Under the pieces are notes generated by a model. The model was not told where the DNA came from. It saw nothing but the letters and a program-made list of their open reading frames with translations, and ran no database searches. A DNA stretch of 64,000 bases from Myxococcota bacterium (GTDB taxonomy: Bacteria; Myxococcota_A; UBA796): positions 1 through 64,000 of the forward strand of contig JAQXDW010000142.1 in the NCBI GenBank assembly GCA_029251165.1. Reading direction: 5' to 3'. Within the stretch, counting starts at the first letter, position 1. Each line of letters starts with the position of its first letter. Both the position numbers and the translations under genes were made by a program. Shown here piece by piece: positions 8,444 through 17,747 of this stretch.

Positions 8444-9445
8444 TCAATCCCGCTCAGCCTCGAACCGCGACAGCATCGCTGCGCCGAGGGTCTCGCCCAG
8501 GAGGCGGTGGCCGTGACCGGTGGGGTGGACGTCATCGGCCATCAGCGAGGCATCGCCATCCAGGAACGGACGCGCGCCGTCCACCAGCAGCGCGTCCTGC
8601 GCCGCCGCGACCTGCGCCATCATCGCCCGGTACGCCGGACGGGGAGCCTCCAGGGGCTGTCCGGTGAGATCCCGGTCAGAGGGGAGGACGAGGTAGATCG
8701 GCTCGGCACCGCGCGACCGAGCCAGCTGCGCGAGTCGAGTGAGGTTGGTCTCGTAGGCGCTCAGGGGAACCCGCTGTCCGCCGCCCTGCTCTCGCAGCCG
8801 CCACTCCACCACCGTCGGCTGCCAGCCGTTGAGCATGCCGTACAGCAGCCGATAGGTCGACACGTTGTGCAGCAGCCGCTGGCGGGAGGTGACCCGCTCG
8901 GGGTACTTCATCGCATCGGGGATGCCGCCGACCTGGCTGTCGCTCCAGATGGTCGCCACGATGAGGAAGTCGTAGTCCACCTCAGCCAGCCGATGCTCCA
9001 GCATCCGCCGGGCCTGCTCGGAGGAGTAGCCGGGGATGCCGCCGTTGAACGCGGTGACGTTGCGGCGGAGCTTCCGGGAGAGGTACCGGGCCGCGACGTT
9101 CGAGAACACAGCTTGATCGCTGACCAGCACCCCGAACACCGTCGAGTCGCCGAGGGTGAGGAGGCGCAGCTCGTCGTCTGCTTTCTCGGAGAGCGCGGGG
9201 TTGCGGGTGCCCAGGCGGTTGATCGTGGTGCTGCCCGGGACGCCAAACGGCCGCCCCTCCCCTGGCTTCGCGCTCCAGCCCAGCAGCTCGTCTGCCTGCA
9301 TGTAGCCGTCTTGCGGCGTCTGCTGCATGACCTGATGAGGCAGCAGCAGCCGAGCACCGCCCTCGATGAGCAGCAGCACCGCACCGGAAACCACCAGACC
9401 AAGGAGCAGCCGCTTTGGAATCGAGAGCGCCATGCGCGAGAGCAT
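8444..9445 (-). CDS. Membrane-anchored SGNH/GDSL hydrolase
   Basis: A 333-aa protein with one N-terminal membrane segment (LLLGLVVSGAVLLLIEGG) and an extracytoplasmic SGNH hydrolase domain. The nucleophile block is TLGDSTVFG, block II is NGGIPGYSS, and the catalytic Asp-His pair is in ADDVHPTGHGH near the C-terminus. Such enzymes deacylate or acylate cell-surface polysaccharides and lipids; the substrate is not evident. Start at 9445 (MLSRMALSIPKRL) is four bases after the preceding stop. It is the last gene of the operon running from 14742. Confidence 0.8.
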   Translation of the reverse strand: MLSRMALSIPKRLLLGLVVSGAVLLLIEGGARLLLPHQVMQQTPQDGYMQADELLGWSAKPGEGRPFGVPGSTTINRLGTRNPALSEKADDELRLLTLGDSTVFGVLVSDQAVFSNVAARYLSRKLRRNVTAFNGGIPGYSSEQARRMLEHRLAEVDYDFLIVATIWSDSQVGGIPDAMKYPERVTSRQRLLHNVSTYRLLYGMLNGWQPTVVEWRLREQGGGQRVPLSAYETNLTRLAQLARSRGAEPIYLVLPSDRDLTGQPLEAPRPAYRAMMAQVAAAQDALLVDGARPFLDGDASLMADDVHPTGHGHRLLGETLGAAMLSRFEAERD

Positions 9446-9449
9446 ACCC

Positions 9450-10328
9450 TCAGCGGTAGATTCGGCCAGCCTCCACCCGGACGAGGGTGGCCGGATCGTG
9501 TCCGGTGAGCACGACCACTCCCGGTACCGCATCGGCGAGCGCGCGCAGCCGCCAGAGCGCATCGCCGTTCGCGGCGCCGTCCACCTCGATGAGGCTCCGG
9601 GCAACCCGTCCCTTCAGCGCGGGCGAATCGAAGTGCGCATCGACCCAGGCAGCGTCTCCGGTCAGGAGGAACGAGCTGCCGGGCAGGTTGATCAGGAAGG
9701 CGGTGTGACCAGGGGTGTGACCGGGAGCGGGCAGCGCGATGAGTGCGCCATCTCCGAAGACGTCCGTGTGTGCGTCGAATGGCCCATAGGCCCCGTCGGC
9801 AAACGTCAGCGGCTCGACGCTGCGCGCTGCGGCATTCTCCAGTGGGATCACCGCCCGAAGCGGCCGACGACGGGAGCCGAAGTCCCACTCCGCCGGCGCG
9901 ATCTGGAGGATGGCATCTGGAAAGTCATCGATGCCTCCAGCGTGATCGACGTGCATGTGGGTCACCAGGATGCGGGCAACCGGCTCAGAGAGCTGCGCGA
10001 CGAGGGGCTGCCCCATCACGAGCGCGGTCGCTCGGACCGTGGCCCGCCCAGGCACCTCGTCCGGGGAATCCGCCGTCCGCGTGCCGAAGCCGGGATCGAT
10101 GACCACAACCCCGGCGGTCGGATGACGCAGCACGGCGGCATAGCTGACCATCGGCAGGGCGGGCCCGCGCCCGCCCGCGAAGGCCATCCGCGCCGGCATG
10201 GTGCCGGTGGAGATCGGAAGGATCTGGAGGCTCGCTGCTGGCAGTGCGCTGCGATCGAGCTCAATCGTGGTGCGCAGGAGTGGCTCCGGCGAGAGCCGCA
10301 CGCAAGACAGCAGGGCCAGCGCCAGCAC
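9450..10328 (-). CDS. Metallo-beta-lactamase-fold lipoprotein
   Basis: The 292-aa product has a complete metallo-hydrolase signature: THMHVDHAGG, the glyoxalase-II-type GHTPGHT, GDAAWVDA and a final GHDP. The beginning MLALALLSC looks like a lipobox, but the leader is very short and lacks a charged n-region. The only in-frame start is a GTG at 10328 that overlaps the upstream stop (TAGTG); the ORF track start lies deep in the ATP-grasp gene. Likely role: hydrolysis of a lactone, ester or thioester in the periplasm. Substrate unknown. Confidence 0.75.
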   Translation of the reverse strand: MLALALLSCVRLSPEPLLRTTIELDRSALPAASLQILPISTGTMPARMAFAGGRGPALPMVSYAAVLRHPTAGVVVIDPGFGTRTADSPDEVPGRATVRATALVMGQPLVAQLSEPVARILVTHMHVDHAGGIDDFPDAILQIAPAEWDFGSRRRPLRAVIPLENAAARSVEPLTFADGAYGPFDAHTDVFGDGALIALPAPGHTPGHTAFLINLPGSSFLLTGDAAWVDAHFDSPALKGRVARSLIEVDGAANGDALWRLRALADAVPGVVVLTGHDPATLVRVEAGRIYR

Positions 10329-11548
10329 TATGAGCGAACCTTGATGGTGGTGATGAGGGTGCGCAGCGCATGGACCGCGCCCTCCGTGGTCGGGTGACGC
10401 ACGATGGCGTAGCCCTCTCCTTCGTAGTGCTCGCTGCGGGGCTGTCCGACGCGCGGCATCCGGCTGGACACCACCCACTTCCCCACAGCCGCCTCCGCAG
10501 CCTCCACGCCGTCGACGGTCGTCACCACCCGCCCCGGACCCTGCGCGCGAAAGAACGCCACGCCGACCGCAGCCTTGCGCTCTGGGATCGAGAACTCACC
10601 ACGGATCATGAGCTTGACCCAGGCATCCCACATGTCGACGCCGTGAGCGAGCCCCATCATCGGCATCAGGTGGACCCCTGGCGGACGGGCACCGACCTCC
10701 GAGATGACCGGAGAGCCATCTGGGCGAATGAACCACTCCATGTGCGACAGGCCCGTCTCCATGCCCAGCGCAGCCAGCGCTCGGGCGTTGAGGGCTGCGA
10801 AGTCCGTGGCGTGGGGTGGGATCGCCTGGCGAGGGAGCAGCACGCAGTACTGCATCCACGGTGTCTCCAGGACCTTCAGCGGACCCGGCAGGTAGTACGA
10901 GCTGCTGCTCCAGACGACCTGACCGCCGATGGAGATCGACTCAAAGGTGTGCTCGCTGCCGGTGATGAACTCCTCGCCCTGGAGCGGACGCTCGGGGCTG
11001 GGCAGGAAGCTGTTGAGGGCGGCGTACAGCTCCTCGGGCGTGGAGACCCGAACCGTGTTCTTGCTGCCCATGCCGGCGGGGGGCTTGAGCACGACCGGGT
11101 AGCCGACCTCCGCGACGAACGACAGCGCGTCGGCGCCGGAGCGGATGAGCCGCTGTCGAGCGACCGGGAGCCCTGCCGCGCGCAGGACGGCCTTCATCCG
11201 GTTCTTGTCTCGGAAGTTGCTGGCCGCCGCTGCACCCATCCCTGGAATCCCCACGGCGTCACGGGCGGTGGCGAGGGCCTCCTGCATCTGCTCCAGGAAG
11301 CCAATCAGGCGGTCGACCCGACCCCATTCCTCGGCGAAGGCCCGGCAGGCAGTGCTCAGCGCGGCCGCATCGAGGCAGTCGCTGACCCGGTAGTGCCCGC
11401 TGAGCGAAGCCCGAAGCTTGACTGGGAACCGCTCGATCGGCTCGTGTGTGATGACGCCGAGCCGGACATCCGGCATCGCCATCATGCGCTCCAGGCAGGT
11501 GAGCGTGTTTCCAGCAAGGTAGGGCGCGACATAGACGACGTGGTGCAT
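10328..11548 (-). CDS. ATP-grasp ligase
   Basis: A 406-aa ATP-grasp enzyme of the carboxylate-amine ligase class. Visible elements: an N-terminal preATP-grasp segment (HVVYVAPYLAGNTLTCLERM), the phosphate-clamp lysine in GYPVVLKPPAGMGSKNTV, the loop GEEFITGSEHTFESI, and the metal-binding ISEVGARPPG. It would join a carboxylate to an amine through an acylphosphate. The start at 11548 (MHHVVYV) drops a 95-residue shadow extension. It follows the 75-aa gene by 70 bases and overlaps the downstream metallo-hydrolase gene, so the two enzymes may act in one small-molecule pathway. Confidence 0.8.
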   Translation of the reverse strand: MHHVVYVAPYLAGNTLTCLERMMAMPDVRLGVITHEPIERFPVKLRASLSGHYRVSDCLDAAALSTACRAFAEEWGRVDRLIGFLEQMQEALATARDAVGIPGMGAAAASNFRDKNRMKAVLRAAGLPVARQRLIRSGADALSFVAEVGYPVVLKPPAGMGSKNTVRVSTPEELYAALNSFLPSPERPLQGEEFITGSEHTFESISIGGQVVWSSSSYYLPGPLKVLETPWMQYCVLLPRQAIPPHATDFAALNARALAALGMETGLSHMEWFIRPDGSPVISEVGARPPGVHLMPMMGLAHGVDMWDAWVKLMIRGEFSIPERKAAVGVAFFRAQGPGRVVTTVDGVEAAEAAVGKWVVSSRMPRVGQPRSEHYEGEGYAIVRHPTTEGAVHALRTLITTIKVRS

Positions 11549-11618
11549 GGGGCCTCCGGGCTGCGGGCATATTGCGGCCTCCAGCGGGGCACCATGGCGG
11601 GGATGTGACAGTTGCGGT

Positions 11619-11846
11619 CTATCTCCGCACGATCCGATCCAGCACCGCACGCGCCGTCGTCGAGAGGCCATCCGGATCCAGCGCAGCCTCCATCGCTCGA
11701 GCGAGCACGGTCTGCTCGAATGCCTCGGTCCGGCCCGCCCCGTCGAGGTCGTGCCAGGCCGGAGCGTCCTTGATGGTTCCGTAGCCGTCCCGCTCTCGGT
11801 ACGCGGTGACGACCTGCTCGATGAGGAGCGCACGCTCAGTGCTCAT
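11619..11846 (-). CDS. 75-aa protein coupled to sigma factor
   Basis: A short acidic-basic helical protein (MSTERALLIEQVVTAYRERD...TTARAVLDRIVRR) whose ATG overlaps the sigma-factor stop as ATGA. The ORF track merges it with a 62-residue upstream shadow. It has no Cys/His zinc motif, so it does not look like a ZAS-type anti-sigma factor, and no membrane segment. Position immediately after the sigma gene makes a regulator or cofactor of that sigma factor the obvious guess, but there is no sequence support. Confidence 0.6.
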   Translation of the reverse strand: MSTERALLIEQVVTAYRERDGYGTIKDAPAWHDLDGAGRTEAFEQTVLARAMEAALDPDGLSTTARAVLDRIVRR

Positions 11847-12385
11847 GTCCCCTCCAGGGCAATGCCGCGCCGTCGAAGGCACGACGCCAGCGACTTCCGG
11901 GCGCGGCCGACGTTCTTGAGGAAGGTGTTCAGCTTCATGCCCAGCCGAGCCGCCAGCTCCCGATCTGGCGCGCGCCCTTCCAGCCGGGCGGACAGCGCCT
12001 TGGCGGGAGGGCCCGCGAGCTGCTCCCGACACTCCGCAATGGCCCTGCGCAGCATCGGGTCCGGCATGCTCGGCTCGACCCCCACCTCCAGCGGCTCCAG
12101 CGCCACTGTTCGGACCCGAGCGCGCCGGGTCTGATCGATGGCGAGGTTGCGGGCGATCCGAACCCCCAGCCGAAGCAGCGCGTTGGGTCGGCCGTCAGGC
12201 GTGATCCGAGGCGCGACCTGCCAGACCCGCAGCAGGGCCTCCTGGAGCACCGCCTCGGTGTCCACGGCTGCGGCAAATGAGGAGAGCGACCGCCGGACCG
12301 CGGGCTCTGCGCCGACGAGCCAGGCTGCGAAGGCTTCGGACTCGCCGAGGGCGATCTGCGGAAGATGGCTGTCGAGATCGATCAG
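11843..12385 (-). CDS. ECF-like RNA polymerase sigma factor, probable CTG start
   Basis: The 180-aa protein has sigma region 2 (DTEAVLQEALLRVWQVAPRI ... RIARNLAIDQTRRAR) and a region-4 helix-turn-helix (APDRELAARLGMKLNTFLKNVGRARKSLA). The ORF track starts at a GTG in the middle of region 2. Reading upstream without a stop adds 40 residues (IDLDSHLPQIALGESEAFAAW...) that complete region 2. The only start there is a CTG at 12385 overlapping the VIT/VWA stop as CTGA, the same four-base coupling used by neighbouring genes. It probably directs transcription of this operon or related surface genes. Confidence 0.75.
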   Translation of the reverse strand: MIDLDSHLPQIALGESEAFAAWLVGAEPAVRRSLSSFAAAVDTEAVLQEALLRVWQVAPRITPDGRPNALLRLGVRIARNLAIDQTRRARVRTVALEPLEVGVEPSMPDPMLRRAIAECREQLAGPPAKALSARLEGRAPDRELAARLGMKLNTFLKNVGRARKSLASCLRRRGIALEGT

Positions 12386-14742
12386 GTGTGCCTCACCATG
12401 AGCGTCAGGGGCGTTCCGCTGCTGTCTACGGTGACCTCAGCGGGGATGGCGGCACCATCCGACAGGGAGAGCACCAGCCGTATCCGCTGACCAGCACCAT
12501 AGCGCCCAGCCCGAGTGCCGCCGATCGGGGTGCCCAGCGAGGTGCTGCGCGGTGCCCAGTCCAGGGGAGCAGAGATCGTGATCTCCAAGATGAGCTGACC
12601 ATCGGCGTGCAGCCTCACCGTCGCCACAAGGACGCGCGGAGTCTCTGCCGCCGGGGGCATCGCCTTCGATGACGTGGGCTCCCGTCGAGCGCGGAGCGCG
12701 CGCAGCGCATCGAAGATCTGACGCGGTGCGCGCGCCAGCGGTGCCTTCTTGGACGCGGCGAAGGCATCGAGGTCCTCCACGACCTCATCAGCGTCCACCT
12801 CAGGCTGGACCTTCTCGGTCACGGGAGCCGGCGGCACGCTGCGGCTGGCGGGCAGGCTCCGAGAGCGGCGAGACTTCCGCTCGACCAGCGCTGGCGGGGG
12901 CGCTCCAGCACCCACCGCACCGCGGGGCGGCATCGCCAGGAAGGCTGTGTTGGTGCTGTGGACGAGCGGTCGTCGCAGTCCTGCACTCTCGACCGACATT
13001 CCATAGGGTCGCGCATGGGGCACCTGCTCGGCGCGCGTCGGAGCCATCGGATCCACCATCACCCCTGCGGTGGTCGCGATCCAGCTCGTCAGGCGTGTCG
13101 AGATGCCCGCCCGCAGGCCGAGCGCCTCGATCTCCGCATCGATCGCGACCCGGTTCCCACCGGCAGCAACACGAAGCTCCAGGTCTTCAACACTCTCTCG
13201 TGCAAATCGAGTAGCAATCACCGCGCGTCCGCCGGCGACAGCGGGGACCTCCAGCGTGGTCTGCCAGGGGCCATCGACCGTGCGCCCGGAGAGGACGAGG
13301 GTGCCAGGCTTGAGGTGCAGCGAGATGCGGACAGGAGCGCCGGCGAACAGGTCGGGCAGCCGGCGAGGTGCGTGCTCGATCAGGGCGGTCCCGGACAGGG
13401 CGAGGTCGACGATCTCTGGGCGGCTGGTGCGAGACAGGAGGATACCGGCGGCCTCATCGGGCGACTCATCGAGACCGATGATCACCTCGACGCCACCACC
13501 AGCGCGGGCCACGGGTCCGGTCAGGGAGCGGTTGACCCCGCTGCCGACACCGACGGTGTGGACCCGACTCGACACCGGGCGCGTGCTGAGGACTGCGGAG
13601 ATGACCTCCGTCTCGAAGCCGATGAGTCCATCGCTGACGAGGACAACCTGCCGCTGAGCATCCGTCCGAAGGGGCCTCAGCGCCTCGATGATGCCCTCGC
13701 GCATCTGGGTGCCGCCCCGAGCCCGCTGGCGCTCCAGCCAGCGACGCGCCTGGGCACGACCGGCAGCGTCCATGGCGACAGGACCAGCGTGCCACCGCTC
13801 CGGACGGGCGGCGAACGAGATCATCTCCAGCCGATCCGCGCCGGTCATGCCCGCGATCAGCGCCCGCCCCAGGGCCTTCGCCTGGCTCAGCGGACGCCCG
13901 CCCATCGAGCCGGAGGTGTCCAGCAGCAGGATGAGATCGCGGGGCACCACCGGACGGAGCATGTCCGCAATCGGAGGGACGATGGTCAGCAGCCCGTATG
14001 CCTCCCCGTCAGCCTCGGAGAGCTCCAGGTTCGTGGTCGGTGTGGGGGCCGCGACCGGCCAGCGGATCACGATGTCGCGATCCAGGGGGGTGCCCACGGG
14101 CAGGCTGACCTGCTCTGCCTCTCCCTGGAGCTCGTGGCTGGTCGAGCAGGCCGCGCCGGTCATCGCGTCGCGGATCTGGAGGGTCACTGCGGCGGTGGTG
14201 GCTATCGGACCGTCCGAGACGTCCACGCTCACCCGACCGGCATCCGGAGTCAGGCTGCCCAGAAAGCGCGGAGCGACGACCGTGGGGAACCGCCACTCCC
14301 AGCAGCCCGGCTTCCAGGTCAGCGGCTGCTCGATGGTGATCTCGGCAGTGATCTCAGTGCCCGGCGGGATGTTGCCGATCTCCTGGGTGAACAGGCTGGA
14401 GCGGTCCTGGTCGAGGATCGCAGCGGTGCGCCCCTGAGCCACAGCCTGCTCGAAGCGCTGTCGGGCGCGCTGCTTGCGATCGATCTCGCCGACGATCCGA
14501 CGCTCGCCGATGAGAAAGGAGAAGCCAACTACCGCACCATCGGCGGGAAGCGGGAGCTGGTAGGTGGCGGTCAGCGGATCGACGTGGGTGTTGAAGAAGC
14601 GCTGCTCGACCACAACCCGGACCAGCCCGCCGCCCGCATCCGCAGAGACGTGAACGCCGGTGAGCGGGAGGACACGGCCATCGACAGAGACCAGACGGCT
14701 GCCGGTGGTCGGGGCTGCGGCTTGAGCGTGGGGGAGAGGCAT
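12382..14742 (-). CDS. VIT and von Willebrand A domain protein
   Basis: This 786-aa protein carries an N-terminal VIT domain (LPLTGVHVSADAGGGLVRVVVEQRFFNT, then AILDQDRSSLFTQEIGNIPPG) and a VWA domain with an intact metal site (LLLDTSGSMGGRPLSQAK, DRLEMISF, VLVSDGLIG). The C-terminal third is Pro/Ala-rich with a terminal beta domain. No signal peptide is evident. The ATG at 14742 has AGGAG eight bases upstream; the track start adds 46 shadow residues. It leads an operon with the sigma factor, which it overlaps by four bases, a gene order that suggests the two act in one signalling or assembly process. Confidence 0.85.
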   Translation of the reverse strand: MPLPHAQAAAPTTGSRLVSVDGRVLPLTGVHVSADAGGGLVRVVVEQRFFNTHVDPLTATYQLPLPADGAVVGFSFLIGERRIVGEIDRKQRARQRFEQAVAQGRTAAILDQDRSSLFTQEIGNIPPGTEITAEITIEQPLTWKPGCWEWRFPTVVAPRFLGSLTPDAGRVSVDVSDGPIATTAAVTLQIRDAMTGAACSTSHELQGEAEQVSLPVGTPLDRDIVIRWPVAAPTPTTNLELSEADGEAYGLLTIVPPIADMLRPVVPRDLILLLDTSGSMGGRPLSQAKALGRALIAGMTGADRLEMISFAARPERWHAGPVAMDAAGRAQARRWLERQRARGGTQMREGIIEALRPLRTDAQRQVVLVSDGLIGFETEVISAVLSTRPVSSRVHTVGVGSGVNRSLTGPVARAGGGVEVIIGLDESPDEAAGILLSRTSRPEIVDLALSGTALIEHAPRRLPDLFAGAPVRISLHLKPGTLVLSGRTVDGPWQTTLEVPAVAGGRAVIATRFARESVEDLELRVAAGGNRVAIDAEIEALGLRAGISTRLTSWIATTAGVMVDPMAPTRAEQVPHARPYGMSVESAGLRRPLVHSTNTAFLAMPPRGAVGAGAPPPALVERKSRRSRSLPASRSVPPAPVTEKVQPEVDADEVVEDLDAFAASKKAPLARAPRQIFDALRALRARREPTSSKAMPPAAETPRVLVATVRLHADGQLILEITISAPLDWAPRSTSLGTPIGGTRAGRYGAGQRIRLVLSLSDGAAIPAEVTVDSSGTPLTLMVRHT

Positions 14743-14845
14743 GAGGAGTGCTCCTGGGGGTGGGTTCACTCCAGCAACGGGCAGGGTGCCTGATTGGTGA
14801 CGAGATTTTTGAGACAACCTTTCGGGCAGCACGCAGGCCCCAGGT

Positions 14846-16123
14846 CTACTGCTGCTCCGCGACCCACTCCCGCAGCTCATCAGGTCGCTGGGCGAGCCAG
14901 TCCGTCACACAGACCACGTGCTCCTCGAACTTGTCCGCATCGTAGTAGGAGCGGCTGTCCTCATAGACATCCGCCCGGACCCGCGCTGCGGCCGCCGTGA
15001 CGGTGGCAGTCGTGTCCATCTCGTCGAGCTGATCGGCGATGTCGAGGATCCGAGCGTAGACCGCCTCCTGGCAGACCGCATCGCTGAGGCAGCGGCTGGA
15101 GAGGATCCCCATCGTGTAGTCGGAAGGATCAACGCCGTGCTTTCCGCAGTCCGGGTAGCTCCAGGGGCGGAAGCCAAAGCTGAGGTCGACCGAGGAGGGA
15201 ATCAGCGTCCAGCCGTCCTCAACGGGGTCGTGGTAGAAGCGGTAGTTGCTGAGGTCGTAGGAGTAGCTGTCCCAGTGCGCGATGGACATCTCCATCGCGA
15301 GGAAGCCAGTGTAGTCCTCCCACAGCAGCAGCGGCTCGACCCCCGTCAGCCAGTCGGAGCCGCTGGCCGTGACCGCGTCGATGAACGCCTCCAGCGCATC
15401 GTCGCTCCCCTCGTCGGTCTCCTCCGCATCGAAGCAGCTCACGCCGTCGTCGAGATCACAGTAGTTCGCAGCGTTCTCGTAGAGGTTTCCGTTGCTGTCG
15501 GTGAACCATCGCTCCAGCATCGGATCGTCCGTGACCTCGACGACCGAGTACAGCCCATAGGCGGTTCCGTTGATGCTGACCCGAGCGTAGCTGGTGCGCG
15601 CTGCGGGGAGGTCAGCAGCCCGAAACATCCCGTAGGTCAGCTCCTCGCTGAACCGCGAAGGGTCGTAGTACATGTTGTGCATGTTCAGCTTCCGGATGCC
15701 CAGAAGGGTCTGTCCGGGAACAACAAAGTCCATGTCGAACTTCAGCGATGGCTTGCCGCTGAGGTACTGGAAGCTGCTGCTGCCCTTGATGCGGACCCCG
15801 ACCTCCAGCTCCTGCCCGGCGATCTCCAGCGTGGCATCGGTGTAGTCCGTCGGATCGTAGTTCAGGTCATTGACCGAGCCGCTGTCGAGGGTGATCGCGA
15901 CATCGTGGATGATGTCGTCGCGGAAGATCTCGTCGGAGTAGTCCGCGTCCCAGTCCGGGTTGCCAGAGCCCGCGATGGTCTCGGTCTCATCATCCTCCAC
16001 CAGCGCGATGCGGACCGTGTCCTCTGCGGTGTCCTCGACAGTCGTGTCGGGCGTCGTGTCGGGCGTCGTGTCGGAAGGTGCGGACACGACCGCCGGCTTG
16101 CAGGCCAGGAGAAGGAGGAGCAT
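14846..16123 (-). CDS. CotH-kinase-fold lipoprotein
   Basis: A 425-aa lipoprotein: MLLLLLAC leader, a Thr/Asp linker (DTTPDTTPDTT), then a CotH-type domain. Landmarks are VRIKGSSSFQYLSGKPSLKFDMDF, LGIRKLNMHNMYYDPSRFSEELTYGMFRAADLPAARTSYARVSING, and the downstream WDSYSYDLSNYRFYHDP and LIPSSVDLSFGF, which fit the family's catalytic half. CotH proteins are atypical secreted kinases that phosphorylate protein; targets here are unknown. The leader is short (7 residues before Cys) with no earlier start in frame. Confidence 0.8.
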   Translation of the reverse strand: MLLLLLACKPAVVSAPSDTTPDTTPDTTVEDTAEDTVRIALVEDDETETIAGSGNPDWDADYSDEIFRDDIIHDVAITLDSGSVNDLNYDPTDYTDATLEIAGQELEVGVRIKGSSSFQYLSGKPSLKFDMDFVVPGQTLLGIRKLNMHNMYYDPSRFSEELTYGMFRAADLPAARTSYARVSINGTAYGLYSVVEVTDDPMLERWFTDSNGNLYENAANYCDLDDGVSCFDAEETDEGSDDALEAFIDAVTASGSDWLTGVEPLLLWEDYTGFLAMEMSIAHWDSYSYDLSNYRFYHDPVEDGWTLIPSSVDLSFGFRPWSYPDCGKHGVDPSDYTMGILSSRCLSDAVCQEAVYARILDIADQLDEMDTTATVTAAAARVRADVYEDSRSYYDADKFEEHVVCVTDWLAQRPDELREWVAEQQ

Positions 16124-16254
16124 GGCGATGAGCTTAGCACCCCTCCGAGCGGCCCGATGTCAGGGGTTTGTCGTCGCTATTGGTGGCAGAAGACGGACAA
16201 GCGCGCCCACAGGAGCAGCCACTGCGCTGGCGCTCAAGGGGGGGACTGCCGGAC

Positions 16255-17688
16255 TCACTCCACCAGGGCGTAGAGGTCTGAAACCGGCGTCGAGCGACCA
16301 ATCCAGGAGCTGCTCGATGCATCGCCCCAGGAGACGTCCCACACCACCTCACCTGCCGGCGTTGCCTCGCGCAGTCGGGCGACGCTGCCGGTGTTGTGCA
16401 GGGTGTTTCCGTTGGAGAGCCGAAGGGGCTCGCCCATGTACTCCCCCCAGATGCCATCGCCGATGCCGAAGCTCCAGATCTCGGTCAAGGTCTCCGAGTC
16501 CTCCTCAAGCGAGAACTCCCGGACGATGGTCTCGGTGCCCGCCTCGTCGAGATGGGTCGAGACCAGCAGGGTGCCCGCCTCGGTGTAGTAGCCGCCGTGC
16601 TGCCACCAGAATGTCGACTCGGCGGGCTCAAAGTCCCAGGCGGTCTCCAGCGGCCCGAAGGTGCGGAGGACCTCCCCCGCCGTGGTGATCTCGAACATCG
16701 TGAACAGCGAGTAGAAGCTGTAGAGGAAGGTGTCGGTTGGCTCGTGCCAGTAGATGCTGTTGGAGCCGCAGTCTCCGGTGAGGCCGACGGAGTGAAGGTG
16801 GGCCTTGCAGTCCCAGATGGTGACCGACTCACCCTCAGCGGTGAGCATCTCGAGGGTCTCGTTGGTGTAGGCGTTCGCCGCCCAGACCATCGCGCCGTCC
16901 GCAGTGTCGGTGTAGGCGTGGTGGAGACCGGGGGTGCTCCAGACCTGCGAGACCGCGCCGTCGAGGGTCATGCGCTGCACGATGGAGTTCGTCCCGAAGT
17001 CAAAGCCGCCGCCCCAGAATGTCCCCTCCTCGATGAGCAGCGCGGTGCCGTCGTAGGCGATTCGTGGGTGGAGGGTGGCGGAGTCTGAGGGGGTCTCGCG
17101 GGCCCAGACGATGCGGCCCTGCCGATCCATGATGAACACCCACCAGTCCGAATACAGCGCCGTAACTCCCCCGCCCTCTTCGGTGATCGACATGAAGATC
17201 CACTCCGCCTCTGGAGCTTGATCCGTGGGCGTGTCGATGAGCACCTCGGGCACCGGGAGGCTGGCCGGGAGGGGATCGGTGGCAATGGTGACCTCCTCAG
17301 AGGTCGCCGTAGCTTCGCCGAGGTCGCTGACCACCCGCAGAGTCACCACGACGCCGTAGGGGATCCCCAGCAGCAGCGCCTCCTGCTCGCCATCGGTGAC
17401 CGACACCGGCGGACTGGAAAGCCAGGAGCCCTCCTCGAAGCTGTACTCCACCCACGCATCCGCTGCGGTGTGCTGCTGCCAGGAGGCGTAGACGAGGGTG
17501 CCAAACTCCGCATCGATGCGCGCCTCGACCCCGGTCACCGCATCGGCGGTGGTGTCGCCCGAGTCGGTGTCAGCCGCCGAGTCGGTGCCGGCGGTGGTGT
17601 TCGTGGTGTCCGTGGTGTCTGTGCTCCCGGAGTCTTTGGGAGCAGGCTGCTGGCAGGCGAGGATGATCAGGAGCATGGGCTTCGGCAT
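16255..17688 (-). CDS. Arylsulfotransferase-like beta-propeller lipoprotein
   Basis: A 477-aa lipoprotein (MPKPMLLIILAC) with a Thr/Asp-rich linker, a fibronectin-like domain (about residues 50-140) and a beta-propeller resembling the arylsulfotransferase (ASST) group: WWVFIMDRQGRIVWAR, LHHAYTDTADGAMVW, WHEPTDTFLYSF, and near the end LRLSNGNTLHNTGSVARLREATPAGEVVWDV, the usual propeller-closing pattern. The family moves sulfate between phenols, but many distant members are probably structural. Catalytic residues could not be confirmed by eye. Confidence 0.7.
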   Translation of the reverse strand: MPKPMLLIILACQQPAPKDSGSTDTTDTTNTTAGTDSAADTDSGDTTADAVTGVEARIDAEFGTLVYASWQQHTAADAWVEYSFEEGSWLSSPPVSVTDGEQEALLLGIPYGVVVTLRVVSDLGEATATSEEVTIATDPLPASLPVPEVLIDTPTDQAPEAEWIFMSITEEGGGVTALYSDWWVFIMDRQGRIVWARETPSDSATLHPRIAYDGTALLIEEGTFWGGGFDFGTNSIVQRMTLDGAVSQVWSTPGLHHAYTDTADGAMVWAANAYTNETLEMLTAEGESVTIWDCKAHLHSVGLTGDCGSNSIYWHEPTDTFLYSFYSLFTMFEITTAGEVLRTFGPLETAWDFEPAESTFWWQHGGYYTEAGTLLVSTHLDEAGTETIVREFSLEEDSETLTEIWSFGIGDGIWGEYMGEPLRLSNGNTLHNTGSVARLREATPAGEVVWDVSWGDASSSSWIGRSTPVSDLYALVE

Positions 17689-17747
17689 AGCGCCTCAGCG
17701 GCCGGGATGCCGCTACTTCAGACACTCCAGGAGTGGACACCGCCAGC

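Noticed and set aside
10370-11608. 412-aa plus-strand ORF opposite the ATP-grasp gene
   Set aside because: Shadow; the ATP-grasp frame carries a complete set of motifs.
12958-14793. 611-aa plus-strand ORF opposite the VIT/VWA gene
   Set aside because: Arg/Asp/Gly-rich antisense shadow; the minus strand encodes recognisable VIT and VWA motifs.
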